A stretch of 64,000 nucleotides of DNA, from contig NZ_JAENHO010000019.1 in assembly GCF_016785085.1 (NCBI RefSeq), forward strand, positions 62,001 through 126,000. The letters are read 5' to 3'. The number at the start of each line of letters is the position of its first letter. The stretch's first letter is position 1. The position numbers were made by a program, and so were the translations under genes. The DNA is from Paractinoplanes lichenicola. GTDB lineage: Bacteria > Actinomycetota > Actinomycetes > Mycobacteriales > Micromonosporaceae. The notes under the pieces are model-generated. The model was given only the letters and a program-made list of their open reading frames with translations. It ran no database searches and was not told where the DNA came from. Shown in pieces: positions 34,924 to 43,549 of the stretch.

Positions 34924-35157
34924 GTGCGTCAGCAAGTGCAGCTGGAACCCGGCGAGGTGCTGCACATCGGCGACGAGGCGAGCGTGCAGTTCGCCGGCGA
35001 TCGGGCCCTGACCTTCCGGCTGATCCGGGTCGACCAGCGCAGCACGTACGACGGGTGGTTGTGGCTCGAGGGCTATGTGCTCGGGGCCGACGGCTCCGCG
35101 GTGCAGCGCCGCCGTGTTTTCGTCCGGCGGGAGGGCCTCCATCCGGCCAACGGGTGA
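34924..35157 (+). CDS. Small beta-rich protein of unknown function, paralogue 1
   Basis: A protein of 77 residues whose core, SVQFAGDRALTFRLIRVDQ followed by TYDGWLWLEGYVLGADG and RRRVFVRREGL, is nearly the same as that of the gene 94 bases downstream. Alternating hydrophobic residues suggest a small beta-barrel. GTG at 34924 has GGAGGGGG upstream. No family is recognised. Confidence 0.75.
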   Translation: MRQQVQLEPGEVLHIGDEASVQFAGDRALTFRLIRVDQRSTYDGWLWLEGYVLGADGSAVQRRRVFVRREGLHPANG

Positions 35158-35250
35158 GACGCGTTCGGGGCATGGGGGCCCGAACGATTCCTCGGTAGCG
35201 TAATCCCCTTCGTCATCGCGGACGTATGAAGCGACATGGGGGACAGGCGG

Positions 35251-35478
35251 ATGGCCGAGCCGTTGCCGAAACCCGGCGACGTGCTCTTCGTGGGTGGCGC
35301 GGCCAGCGTGCAGTTCCAGGGCGACCGGGCGCTCACCTTCCGGGTCATCCGGGTCGACCCGCGTATCACGTACGACGGGTGGTTGTGGCTCGACGGCTAT
35401 GTGCTCGGCCCGTCCGGCGACGCCCTGGAGCGCCGCGTGATCTTTGTGAAAAAGGACGGGCTGGTCAAGAAGCGGTGA
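35251..35478 (+). CDS. Small beta-rich protein of unknown function, paralogue 2
   Basis: A protein of 75 residues, a tandem paralogue of the preceding gene: SVQFQGDRALTFRVIRVDP, TYDGWLWLDGYVLGPSG, RRVIFVKKDGL. The ends are more basic (VKKR tail). ATG at 35251 is preceded by GGGGGACAGG; an ATG at 35236 is an alternative. The last 14 bases overlap the end of the convergent ABC permease gene. Confidence 0.75.
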   Translation: MAEPLPKPGDVLFVGGAASVQFQGDRALTFRVIRVDPRITYDGWLWLDGYVLGPSGDALERRVIFVKKDGLVKKR

Positions 35479-37042
35479 CGGCGGCCAGCAGCTCGGGCGA
35501 CCGCCGATCGAGCCAGTCGGCGGCCACTGCCGAGCCGATCAGATAGCCCGCGCAGCCGAACGCCGCACCCGCGGGCAGTCCGATCCACAGCCACACGCCG
35601 CCCAGCGTGTACGCCAGGATCTGCAGCGGCGCGGTGGCGACCAGGGTGCCGATCATGACGGCGATCGTGAGCAGGCCCTTGGCCATCCCGCCGCCCGACG
35701 AGACGGCGAACGGGCTGGTCGACTCGGGCAGCGGATAGGCCGCGCGGACCGACATCGGCAGCACGAAGCCCAGACCCACGCCGTACGTGGCCAGCAACAG
35801 CCCGAGATCGCCGGCGATCCGCTCGGGCCGGGCCGACACCGCGCCCACCACGACGGCGACCAGCAGCAACAGCGGCAGCACGAATAACGCGTGGGCCGTG
35901 GCCCGGGAGTGGATCTCGACCCGCCCCGGCACCCCGGCGGTCAGATTGGCCGCGTACGCGCTGCCCTCGTACCCGAACTGGTTGGCCAGCGCGATCGCCG
36001 CGATCGCCCCCACGAAGACCGTCATCGGCCCGGCCGGCCCGCCGCTCACCGTGAGCGACAGCGGCAGGAAGAGCCCGGCCACGGTGAACGTGATCAGCGC
36101 GGCCCGGCGCCGGGTCTCGCGCCACCAGTACCGGCTCTCGCGGGCCACCAGCGCGCCGAACCGGGTGCGCGGCAGCCGGCGGCCCAGCAGCAGACCGGTC
36201 GGCGAGGTGATCTCCTCGTTGCTGCCCGCGCGCCGGCCGCCCTCGGTGCCGACCATCGCGCTCTCCAGCGTCGCGCCCCACCATCTGAGCAGCCCGGCGA
36301 TCGTGGCGGCGACGATCAAAAGCCGCAGCGGTACGGCCCAGAGGCGGCCCTCGACCACGTCCATGCCCATCGCGTAGGGGGCGGCCAGCGGGGTCCAGCC
36401 CAGCACGTCGGCCAGCACGGCGAACGCGTTCCAGTCGGCGCGCTCGGCCCCGGCCAGCAGTGCCAGTTGCAGCGGCCCGAGCAGCGCGGCCAGCACGGCG
36501 AACAGCACCACGGCCAGGTCGCGCGACCGGCGCGAGCGCAGGGCGGTGGCGAACGCGCTGGTCACCGCGCGGCTCACGGCGACGCAGACGAGCAGGCCGC
36601 CGAGAATGCCGACCAGCTGGACCATGGCCGCGAGCGCGCCGCCCAGGTCGGCCACCGTGTTGACCATGCCGGCCGTGGCGGCCAGTGTGGACAGCGCGGG
36701 CAGGCCGGCCAGCGCGGCCGCGAACAGGCCGGTGATCAGGGTGCGGCGCCGCAGCGGGAACAGCGCGAACCGGGCCGGGTCGAGCGACTCGTCGACCCCG
36801 AAGAAGATCAGCGGGAGCAGCAGCCACCCCACGACCAGGGCCGCGCCGCCGAGCTGCAGCATCAGTCCGGCCACCCGCTCGTCGCCGGCCACCCCGGGGA
36901 TGGCGAAGAGCGCATAGCCCGCGATGGCGAAGAACCCGGCCATCACCGCGCCGAGGACGAACAGCGCGACCCGGGACGGGCGGCCGCGCATGCCGTTGAC
37001 CATGAGTCGCAGCTTGAGCCGGACAAACGTGCCGGCGCTCAC
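35465..37042 (-). CDS. ABC exporter permease, multi-spanning
   Basis: A protein of 525 residues with about 12 hydrophobic segments, no nucleotide-binding motif and an N-terminus reading FVRLKLRLMVNGMRGRPSRV. This is typical of the large ABC-2-type permeases paired with single ATPases in actinobacteria. GTG at 37042 is preferred because it overlaps the ATPase stop as GTGA. Substrate unknown. Confidence 0.85.
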   Translation of the reverse strand: MSAGTFVRLKLRLMVNGMRGRPSRVALFVLGAVMAGFFAIAGYALFAIPGVAGDERVAGLMLQLGGAALVVGWLLLPLIFFGVDESLDPARFALFPLRRRTLITGLFAAALAGLPALSTLAATAGMVNTVADLGGALAAMVQLVGILGGLLVCVAVSRAVTSAFATALRSRRSRDLAVVLFAVLAALLGPLQLALLAGAERADWNAFAVLADVLGWTPLAAPYAMGMDVVEGRLWAVPLRLLIVAATIAGLLRWWGATLESAMVGTEGGRRAGSNEEITSPTGLLLGRRLPRTRFGALVARESRYWWRETRRRAALITFTVAGLFLPLSLTVSGGPAGPMTVFVGAIAAIALANQFGYEGSAYAANLTAGVPGRVEIHSRATAHALFVLPLLLLVAVVVGAVSARPERIAGDLGLLLATYGVGLGFVLPMSVRAAYPLPESTSPFAVSSGGGMAKGLLTIAVMIGTLVATAPLQILAYTLGGVWLWIGLPAGAAFGCAGYLIGSAVAADWLDRRSPELLAAVTAS

Positions 37043-37818
37043 AGCCACGCGAGCTCCGAGCCGGTGCTGACCCGGCCGCCGACGACCTGCACGAAGACCT
37101 CTTCCAGCGACCGGTCACCCCGCACCGCGTCGAGCGTGCCGTGCAGGCGCAGCACCCCGTCGGAGAGGATCGCCACGTGCGAGCAGAGCCGCTCGACGAC
37201 CTCCATCACGTGACTCGAGAAGATCACCGTGCCGCCCCCGGCCACGTAGCGCTGCAGGATGTCGCGGATGCGGGCGGCCGAGACCGGGTCGACGGCCTCG
37301 AACGGCTCGTCCAGCACCAGCAGGCGCGGCGCGTGCAGCAGCGCGCAGGCGAGCCCGATCTTCTTACGCATGCCGGCCGAGTAGTCGACGACCAGCGTGC
37401 GGTTGCCGGGGCCGAGCTCGAGCACGTCGAGCAGCTCGCGGGCACGCTGGTCGACGGTCGCCGCCTCCATCCCGCGGAGCAGGCCGTGATAGGCCAGCAG
37501 CTCGGGGCCCGTGAGCCGGTCGAAGAGGCGCACGCCGTCGGGCAGCACCCCGAGCCGGGCCTTGGCCGCGGCCGGATCGGCCCACACGTCCGACCCCAGC
37601 AGCACGGCCTGACCGGCGTCGGGCCGCAGCAGGCCGACGGCCATCGACAGCGTCGTGGTTTTGCCCGCGCCGTTGGGCCCGAGCAACCCGTAGAAGGAGC
37701 CGGCGGGCACCTCGAGGCTGACCTCGGAGACCGCCAGCTTGGTGTCGAATCGCTTGACCAACCCGCGGAGCGACATCGCCGCGGCCTGGTCCCCCTCGCG
37801 TGGAGCCGGCACCGTCAT
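37039..37818 (-). CDS. ABC transporter ATP-binding protein
   Basis: A 259-residue ATPase. Walker A is LLGPNGAGKTTTL, the signature motif is YSAGMRKKIGLACALLH (YSAGM instead of LSGGQ), Walker B is LLVLDEPFEAVDP, and the switch His is in FSSHVMEVVE. Domain type fits ABC-2 exporters. It is coupled to the permease gene by a 4-base overlap. Confidence 0.95.
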   Translation of the reverse strand: MTVPAPREGDQAAAMSLRGLVKRFDTKLAVSEVSLEVPAGSFYGLLGPNGAGKTTTLSMAVGLLRPDAGQAVLLGSDVWADPAAAKARLGVLPDGVRLFDRLTGPELLAYHGLLRGMEAATVDQRARELLDVLELGPGNRTLVVDYSAGMRKKIGLACALLHAPRLLVLDEPFEAVDPVSAARIRDILQRYVAGGGTVIFSSHVMEVVERLCSHVAILSDGVLRLHGTLDAVRGDRSLEEVFVQVVGGRVSTGSELAWL

Positions 37819-37870
37819 GCGTGCAACCTATCGGCTGCCCGTGGGGCTTGAACAGCGCAATCAGGCGCCT

Positions 37871-39496
37871 TCAGGCCCGCAGCGTCTCGGGCGCGTGCAG
37901 CCGCAGCATGGTCGCGCCGACGTCGCGGGGGACCCGTTTGCTGGTCAGCAGCGAGCCGCTGATCATGACGATGAACGCCAGCGGAACGGTCCACGCGGCG
38001 GGCTGGCCCACGGCGTCGGCGAGCCAGCCGTCGAGGGGCGGGCCGAGCACGGTGATCAGGACCGCCGCCATCGAGGCGCCCCCGCCGGCCAGCACCCCGG
38101 CCACCGCGCCGACGTCGGTCAGCCGCCGCCACCAGATGCCGAGCACCAGCAGCGGGCAGAAGCTGGAGGCGGCGACCGCGAAGGCCAGGCCGACCACGCG
38201 CGAGACGTCCATGTTGGAGACGTACAGCGAGAGCAGCACCGGCACCGACGCGGCGAGCACGGTGGCCAGCCGGAAGTCGCGGATCGAGCCGCCCCGCCCG
38301 GCCCGCAGCACGTCGGTGAAGACCACCCCGGCCACGCTGGTCAACAGGCCCGACGAGGTGGAGAGGAAGGCGGCCAGGGCGCCCGCGGTGACCAGGGCGC
38401 CGAGCAGCTGGCCGAGATGACCGCCGCCGAGCGCGGCCTCGGGCAGCAGCAGCACCACGGCGTCGGTGCGACCGGTCATCAGCAGCTGCGGGGTATAGAT
38501 GCGCCCGAGAACCCCGTACAGGGTGGGAAGGAGATAAAAGGTGCCGACCAGACCGAGGACCACCAACGTGGTGCGCCGGGCGGACGCGCCGTCGGGGTTG
38601 GTATAGAACCGGACGAGCACATGCGGCAGGCCCATCGTGCCCAGAAATGTGGCCAGGATCAGCGAATACGTCGCGAACAGGCTGCCGTCGCCGCCGGGAC
38701 GCAGCCAGTCCGCGCCGAAGTTCGCGTCCACAGTGCTCACCTTGGGCACCGGGGCGCCGGCGTCGTAACTGAGCTGCTGGCCCTTCTCCAGGGGGACGCC
38801 GTCGACCACCGCGTCCTGCTCGAGCACGACCGTGGTGGCCACCGGGAATGTCGCTCCGGGCTGGGGCGTGACCGCCGGGCGGCCGTCGGACTGCCACTGC
38901 AGCGCCAGGAAGATCACCGGGACGGCCAGCGCGGTCAGCTTGAGCCAATACTGGAAGGCCTGCACGAAGGTGATCGCGCGCATGCCGCCCAGGGCCACGT
39001 TGGCGGTCACCACAACGCCGACGAGCAGGGCGCCCCAGGCGTACGAGCCGCCGGTGACCGTGGTGAACGTGAGCCCGGCCCCCTGCAACTGCGGCACGAG
39101 GTAGAGGCAGCCGATGAAGACCACGAACACGCTCGCCAAACGGCGCAGCAGGGGTGAACCGAGGCGTACCTCACAGAAATCGGGCAGCGTGAAGGCGCCC
39201 GACCGGCGCAGCGGCGCGGCCACGAACAGCAGCAGGGCCAGATAGCCGGCGGCGAAACCCACCGGATACCAGAGCACGTCGACGCCGTAGCGCAGGATCA
39301 GCCCGGCCACCCCGAGGAACGAGGCCGCCGAGAGATATTCGCCGCTGATCGCCGCGGCGTTCCAGGCCGGGCTGACCGAGCGCGACGCGACCAGGAAATC
39401 CGAGGTGGTGCGGGCGAACCGCAGGCCGTAGACGCCGATGCCGACCGTCACCAGCACCACGACGATCAGACCCGGGACGAGGTACGGGTTCATCAC
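37871..39496 (-). CDS. Second sodium-solute symporter (ActP-like)
   Basis: A transporter of 541 residues related to the one at 32156-33832: TTSDFLVASRSVSPAWNAAAISGEYLSAASFLGVAGLIL and LGTMGLPHVLVRFYTNPDG. It has a long loop in the middle (about 205-275) containing VLEQDAVVDGVPLEKGQQLSYD. The substrate is probably a monocarboxylate but may differ from that of the first symporter. The start overlaps the upstream small subunit stop by ATGA. Confidence 0.9.
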   Translation of the reverse strand: MMNPYLVPGLIVVVLVTVGIGVYGLRFARTTSDFLVASRSVSPAWNAAAISGEYLSAASFLGVAGLILRYGVDVLWYPVGFAAGYLALLLFVAAPLRRSGAFTLPDFCEVRLGSPLLRRLASVFVVFIGCLYLVPQLQGAGLTFTTVTGGSYAWGALLVGVVVTANVALGGMRAITFVQAFQYWLKLTALAVPVIFLALQWQSDGRPAVTPQPGATFPVATTVVLEQDAVVDGVPLEKGQQLSYDAGAPVPKVSTVDANFGADWLRPGGDGSLFATYSLILATFLGTMGLPHVLVRFYTNPDGASARRTTLVVLGLVGTFYLLPTLYGVLGRIYTPQLLMTGRTDAVVLLLPEAALGGGHLGQLLGALVTAGALAAFLSTSSGLLTSVAGVVFTDVLRAGRGGSIRDFRLATVLAASVPVLLSLYVSNMDVSRVVGLAFAVAASSFCPLLVLGIWWRRLTDVGAVAGVLAGGGASMAAVLITVLGPPLDGWLADAVGQPAAWTVPLAFIVMISGSLLTSKRVPRDVGATMLRLHAPETLRA

Positions 39497-39909
39497 TGCT
39501 CGGGCCGGCGGATCAGCGCGACGAAATCCTGCTCGTTGCGTTCCGCCCAGCGCACGTAGGCCCAGCCGACGCCGATCAGGAACGGGAACGACAACAGGCC
39601 GAGCAGCAGCCAGGGCAGATAGATGCCGAACAGCTTGACGCCGCCCACCCCCGGGGCCACCGCGAACAGCAGCGGGAGCGCGCCCAGACCGGTCACCACC
39701 ACCAGCGCGAGCCGCAACGCGAGCGCCAGTTGGGCCCGCATCAAGCCCTTGACCAGGGCCTCACCGATGGGTGTCTGCTCGGCGAGGTCGGTGCCGGCCC
39801 GGTCGGCGGGGCGTCTGCGGGCCGCCGCCTCGCCCAGCACCACCCGCGTACGGGCTGGTCTTTCTGGGTTGACGTCTGTCTTTGCTTTGACGTCGTCGTC
39901 GGCGGCCAT
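39493..39909 (-). CDS. DUF485-like small subunit of the second symporter
   Basis: A 138-residue protein with a charged N-terminal extension of about 45 residues, then two hydrophobic helices (LALALRLALVVVTGLGALPLLFAV and YLPWLLLGLLSFPFLIGVGWAYV) and RWAERNEQDFVALI. It is equivalent by position to the DUF485 protein but with a weaker sequence match and a longer N-terminus. Coupled to the symporter. Confidence 0.8.
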   Translation of the reverse strand: MAADDDVKAKTDVNPERPARTRVVLGEAAARRRPADRAGTDLAEQTPIGEALVKGLMRAQLALALRLALVVVTGLGALPLLFAVAPGVGGVKLFGIYLPWLLLGLLSFPFLIGVGWAYVRWAERNEQDFVALIRRPEQ

Positions 39910-39939
39910 GCCCGGAGTCTGGCCGCCGACGGCCGGATG

Positions 39940-41463
39940 TCAAGGGGTGCAGTCGTATGTGGGGTTGCCGTGGGTGGAGATCAGGACGCGCGCCCGGGCC
40001 AGGCCGACGCTCCAGCTGCGCCAGTCGTCGGCCATGGTCATCGGACCGGTGTTCATCCGCCCCAGCACGCAGATGAGCTGCGTGTTGGTCAGCCGGTCGC
40101 TCTCGGTCAGCGCGGGCACGGCGTCGGGCGAGAGGTCGCCGAGATAGCTCAGATCGATCGCACGGTCGCCTGACGGCCGCAGGTTGCGCTCGGCGATCAT
40201 GCCGTCCGGGTTGGCCACGGCCAGGCCGAGCAGGGCGGCCACACCGGCCGCGACGGCCACCCGGGGCAGCCACGCGGCCCGGATCCGGCGGCCCGCGATC
40301 AAGACCAGGAGCAGCACGAACACGAACCACAGCTCGCAGCAGAAGACCAGCAGGCGCAGCCGGGTCAGGCCGTATTCGGCGGTGTAGAGGACGATCCGGT
40401 GGATCGCGGTGGCGGCGATCACCAGGGTCAGGGCGGTCAGCGCGCCGAGGATGACGCGGATCAGCAGACGGTCGGCCGGCGTGGCCCGCGGCGCCCACCG
40501 GGCCGCACCCGCGAGCACCACCAAGGTCAGGCCGACGACCCAGCTGAGCTGCCAGAACCCGCTGCGGGCCTCGTCGGCGTACTCCTGCACGCCGAAGTCG
40601 CCCCGGAACAGGGTGACCGCCTGCACGGCGACGAACAGGCCGAAGAGGACGGTCAGCAGGCCGAGCGGGACGGCCCATTCCCAGCGGTGCACCTTGCGGC
40701 CCTCGGTGCGGTCGAGCCGGGAGATGTCGGGCGGCGCGACCCGCAGGAACGCGGCCCCGCCGACGCCCATCGCCACGAAGCCGCCGACGAAGACCCACCG
40801 GAAGATCGTGTCGACGCCCAGGTCGGGAACGAGCCGTTCGAGCGCGTTCGCGAAGGTGCTGTCGGCCGAGATCAGCAGCCCGCCGAAAGCGAGGAGCAGG
40901 CCCACCGAGACTCCGGCGGTGGCGACGATGCGGACGCCCTTGTTCGGCCGGGACAGGCCGTGGGCGAGCCACGGCACCGCGCGGAAGGCGGCGGCCACCG
41001 GGATCGCGTACGCCACGAAGATGCTGCGCATCGAGCGGCCGCCGATCAGGGCCAGCGTCGCGGTCAGGGTCGAGACCACCACGCACAGGGCGAACAACCA
41101 ACCCGCCGAGCGGAAAGTGCCCACGGCGAGCAGGGCCACGGTGGCCGCGGCCCAGCCGAACTGCTCGGCCCGCAACGCCGGGATCGGCCGGTGGACCAGC
41201 GGCTTCGGGCCCTTCGTGGGCTTCGCGACGCCGGCCACCGACACCGCGGCCACGGCGGCGATCGCGGTGATCAGCCAGCCGATGCCGGTGCTGTCGAGCG
41301 GAAGGCTGAGCGCGGCCACGACGGCGGCTCCGGCCACGGCCGCGATCGTGAGCAGCGAAGCCGGGCGGGCCGGGCCGATCCAGCTCTTCCCCCAGGCCGA
41401 GGGGGCCGGCCAGGGCCCGTGCAGCGGCGGCGGCGTCGTTTTTTGGGCAGGGGCTACCGTCAT
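39940..41463 (-). CDS. DUF4153/DUF4173-type membrane protein
   Basis: A protein of 507 residues with about 12 membrane helices. A characteristic stretch is IHRIVLYTAEYGLTRLRL, with a soluble C-terminal tail reading PDGMIAERNLRPSGDRAIDLSYLGDLSPDAVPAL and the end CTP. The YGLTRLRL block is the family signature. Function is unknown. The gene follows the two-component system on the same strand, with 26 bases between them. Confidence 0.82.
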   Translation of the reverse strand: MTVAPAQKTTPPPLHGPWPAPSAWGKSWIGPARPASLLTIAAVAGAAVVAALSLPLDSTGIGWLITAIAAVAAVSVAGVAKPTKGPKPLVHRPIPALRAEQFGWAAATVALLAVGTFRSAGWLFALCVVVSTLTATLALIGGRSMRSIFVAYAIPVAAAFRAVPWLAHGLSRPNKGVRIVATAGVSVGLLLAFGGLLISADSTFANALERLVPDLGVDTIFRWVFVGGFVAMGVGGAAFLRVAPPDISRLDRTEGRKVHRWEWAVPLGLLTVLFGLFVAVQAVTLFRGDFGVQEYADEARSGFWQLSWVVGLTLVVLAGAARWAPRATPADRLLIRVILGALTALTLVIAATAIHRIVLYTAEYGLTRLRLLVFCCELWFVFVLLLVLIAGRRIRAAWLPRVAVAAGVAALLGLAVANPDGMIAERNLRPSGDRAIDLSYLGDLSPDAVPALTESDRLTNTQLICVLGRMNTGPMTMADDWRSWSVGLARARVLISTHGNPTYDCTP

Positions 41464-41489
41464 GACAACTCTCGATTCCGGTTTTGGAG

Positions 41490-42566
41490 TTATTTCCGGA
41501 TCAGGGGAAGTTCCACATTGATCTGACAGCCGGGGTGCTCGGGGTCGACCGCGGCGATCGTGCCGTGATGCAGCTGCACCACCCAGCGGGCGATCGCCAG
41601 CCCCAGCCCGGTGCCGCCGCCGCCCGGCCGCTCGCCGCGGGTGAACCGCTCGAAGACCCGGTCGCGCTCCTCGGGCGGGATGCCCTCACCCTCGTCGGCC
41701 ACCGCGATCAGCACCCGGTCGTCATGGCGCTCGGCCCGGACCTGCACAGTGCCGCCCGGTGGGCTGTGCCGGGCCGCGTTGTCGAGCAGGTTGGCGAACA
41801 CCTGATGCAGCCGCTCGCGGTCACCCGTGACGACGATCTCGGCCGCGGCCACCTCGAAGCGGACGTCCCGCCCCGAACCGGCCGCGTTGACCTCGGCCTC
41901 GCGCACCACACCGTCCAGGAAGGACGGCACGTCGATCGGGTGCCGTTTGAGCGGCGCCACCCCCGCGTCGATGCGGGACAGGTCGAGCAGCTCGGTGACC
42001 AGCCGGCCGAGCCGCTCGGTCTGGGCCAGCGCGGTCTGCATCATCTCGGGTTCGGCCTTGGCCACCCCGTCGACGATGTTCTCGAGCAGACCCTGCAGCG
42101 CGGTGATCGGCGTCCGCAGCTCGTGCGAGACGTTCGCGATCAGCTCGCGCCGCTGCCGGTCGGCCGCGGCCAGGTCGGCCGCCATGTGGTTGAACGCGGC
42201 GGCCAGCTCGCCCACCTCGTCGGCCGCGGTGGCCCGCACCCGCCGGTCGTAGTCGCCCTGGGCCATCGCCCGCGCCGCCGCGGTCATCTCGCGCAGCGGC
42301 GACGTCATGCCGCGGGCCAGGAACTGCACGATCGTCACGCCGATGATGGTGGCGGTGACGCCCGTCCAGATCGGGAACCAGCCCAGCCACAGATAGAACC
42401 AGATGAGACCGCTCAGGCCGCCCGCCAGCAGCACCATGATGATCTTCATCTTGAGCGAGCGCACCGGGTCCAGCGGCCGCGGCAACCAGCCGAAGGCCCG
42501 GCTCACCCGATTACGCCAGACCATGGTCGCGGCCGGCGCATAACGGACGGCGCCGTCGTCGTTCAC
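41490..42566 (-). CDS. Membrane sensor histidine kinase (EnvZ type)
   Basis: A kinase of 358 residues with two close membrane helices (about 40-60 and 65-85), a HAMP domain (GMTSPLREMTAAARAMAQGDYDRRVR), HisKA box NVSHELRTPITAL with His148, and HATPase motifs NLLDNAARHSPPGG, VADEGEGI and GTGLGLAIARW. The extracytoplasmic loop is almost absent, so it may sense the membrane. GTG at 42566 overlaps the regulator stop as GTGA. Confidence 0.94.
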   Translation of the reverse strand: MNDDGAVRYAPAATMVWRNRVSRAFGWLPRPLDPVRSLKMKIIMVLLAGGLSGLIWFYLWLGWFPIWTGVTATIIGVTIVQFLARGMTSPLREMTAAARAMAQGDYDRRVRATAADEVGELAAAFNHMAADLAAADRQRRELIANVSHELRTPITALQGLLENIVDGVAKAEPEMMQTALAQTERLGRLVTELLDLSRIDAGVAPLKRHPIDVPSFLDGVVREAEVNAAGSGRDVRFEVAAAEIVVTGDRERLHQVFANLLDNAARHSPPGGTVQVRAERHDDRVLIAVADEGEGIPPEERDRVFERFTRGERPGGGGTGLGLAIARWVVQLHHGTIAAVDPEHPGCQINVELPLIRK

Positions 42567-43249
42567 CGCTCCACCTCGAGGGCGTAGCCAACCCCGTGCA
42601 CCGTACGGATGAGGTCCGACCCGAGCTTGCGGCGCAGCCCCTTGATGTGGCTGTCGACCGTGCGGGTGCCCGACGCGTCGGCCCAGCCCCACACGTCGGC
42701 CAGCAGGCGTTCGCGCGGCAGCACCGTACGGGGGTGGGCGGCCAGGTGCACGAGCAGGTCGAACTCGGTCGGCGTGAGATGGGCCTCGACCCCGGCCCGC
42801 AGCACCCGCCGCTCCGACTGGTTGATCTCGAGGTCGCCGAACCGCAGTATCTTTGCTTCCCGCTCGGGCTGGTGGCCCTTCTGCGCTCGCCGCAGCAGCG
42901 CGTGCACCCGGGCCGCCAGCTCCCGCATCGAGAACGGCTTGACCATGTAGTCGTCGGCGCCCACCGCGAGGCCGACGAGCAGGTCGGTCTCGTCGTCGCG
43001 GGCGGTCAGCATGAGAATCGGGACCGGGCGCTCGGCCTGCAGGCGGCGGCAGACCTCGAGACCGTCGAAGCCGGGCAGCATGACATCGAGGACGACTACG
43101 TCGGGCGGCGTCCGCCGGGCCGCGGCCACCGCACCGGGCCCGTCCCCGGCCACCTCGACCACGAAGCCCTCGGCCCGCAACCGCGCGGCCACCGCCTCCG
43201 CGATGGTCCGCTCGTCCTCGACGACCAGAACGCGCCGCTCCGTCTCCAC
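42563..43249 (-). CDS. OmpR-family response regulator
   Basis: A protein of 228 residues with receiver (acidic pocket Glu11-Asp12, phospho-acceptor Asp55 in VVVLDVMLPG, Lys in VKPFSMRE) and winged-helix DNA-binding domain (LTPTEFDLLVHLAAHPRTVLPRERLL; TVDSHIKGLRRKLG). It forms a coupled pair with the kinase. Its upstream region holds the cluster of DnaA-box-like motifs. Confidence 0.95.
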   Translation of the reverse strand: METERRVLVVEDERTIAEAVAARLRAEGFVVEVAGDGPGAVAAARRTPPDVVVLDVMLPGFDGLEVCRRLQAERPVPILMLTARDDETDLLVGLAVGADDYMVKPFSMRELAARVHALLRRAQKGHQPEREAKILRFGDLEINQSERRVLRAGVEAHLTPTEFDLLVHLAAHPRTVLPRERLLADVWGWADASGTRTVDSHIKGLRRKLGSDLIRTVHGVGYALEVER

Positions 43250-43549
43250 GCCCGCACCCCTTCGACCAGGCGGCCGGTGGGCCCCCGTGACCCACCGACC
43301 GTACGGCGGTGAGCCTATTGATCACCCGTGCAGGCGGGGCGGTGAGTTTGTGAACAACCTGTGGAGGTCTGCGGCCAAGCTAAGAAACGCACCACCCAGA
43401 TGCCGCCGTGCAGGGCGACCACGCGCCGGCCGATGCTTCGATCGGCCATGAAGCTCCGTGGAGGTCTGTGCATAACAGGTTCGTGCGGAGCCTGCCTGTG
43501 GATAACTCTGTGGAAAAGGGTGTGGGCCTGTGGACAACCGTGTGGATGG
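43250..43549. other. Intergenic region with a cluster of DnaA-box-like 9-mers
   Basis: No gene is seen in this 300-base stretch. On the plus strand it holds TGTGGATAA (43497-43505, a perfect box), TGTGGACAA (43529-43537, the form favoured in high-GC actinomycetes), and close variants TGTGCATAA (43467), TGTGGAAAA (43509), TGTGGATGG (43541) and TGTGAACAA (43349). All point the same way, with 12-base steps between several. There is no dnaA or dnaN gene nearby. Confidence 0.6.

Noticed and set aside
43349..43549. Chromosomal replication origin
   Set aside because: The DnaA boxes are suggestive, but no dnaA, dnaN, gyrB or AT-rich unwinding element is near, so only a box cluster is claimed.
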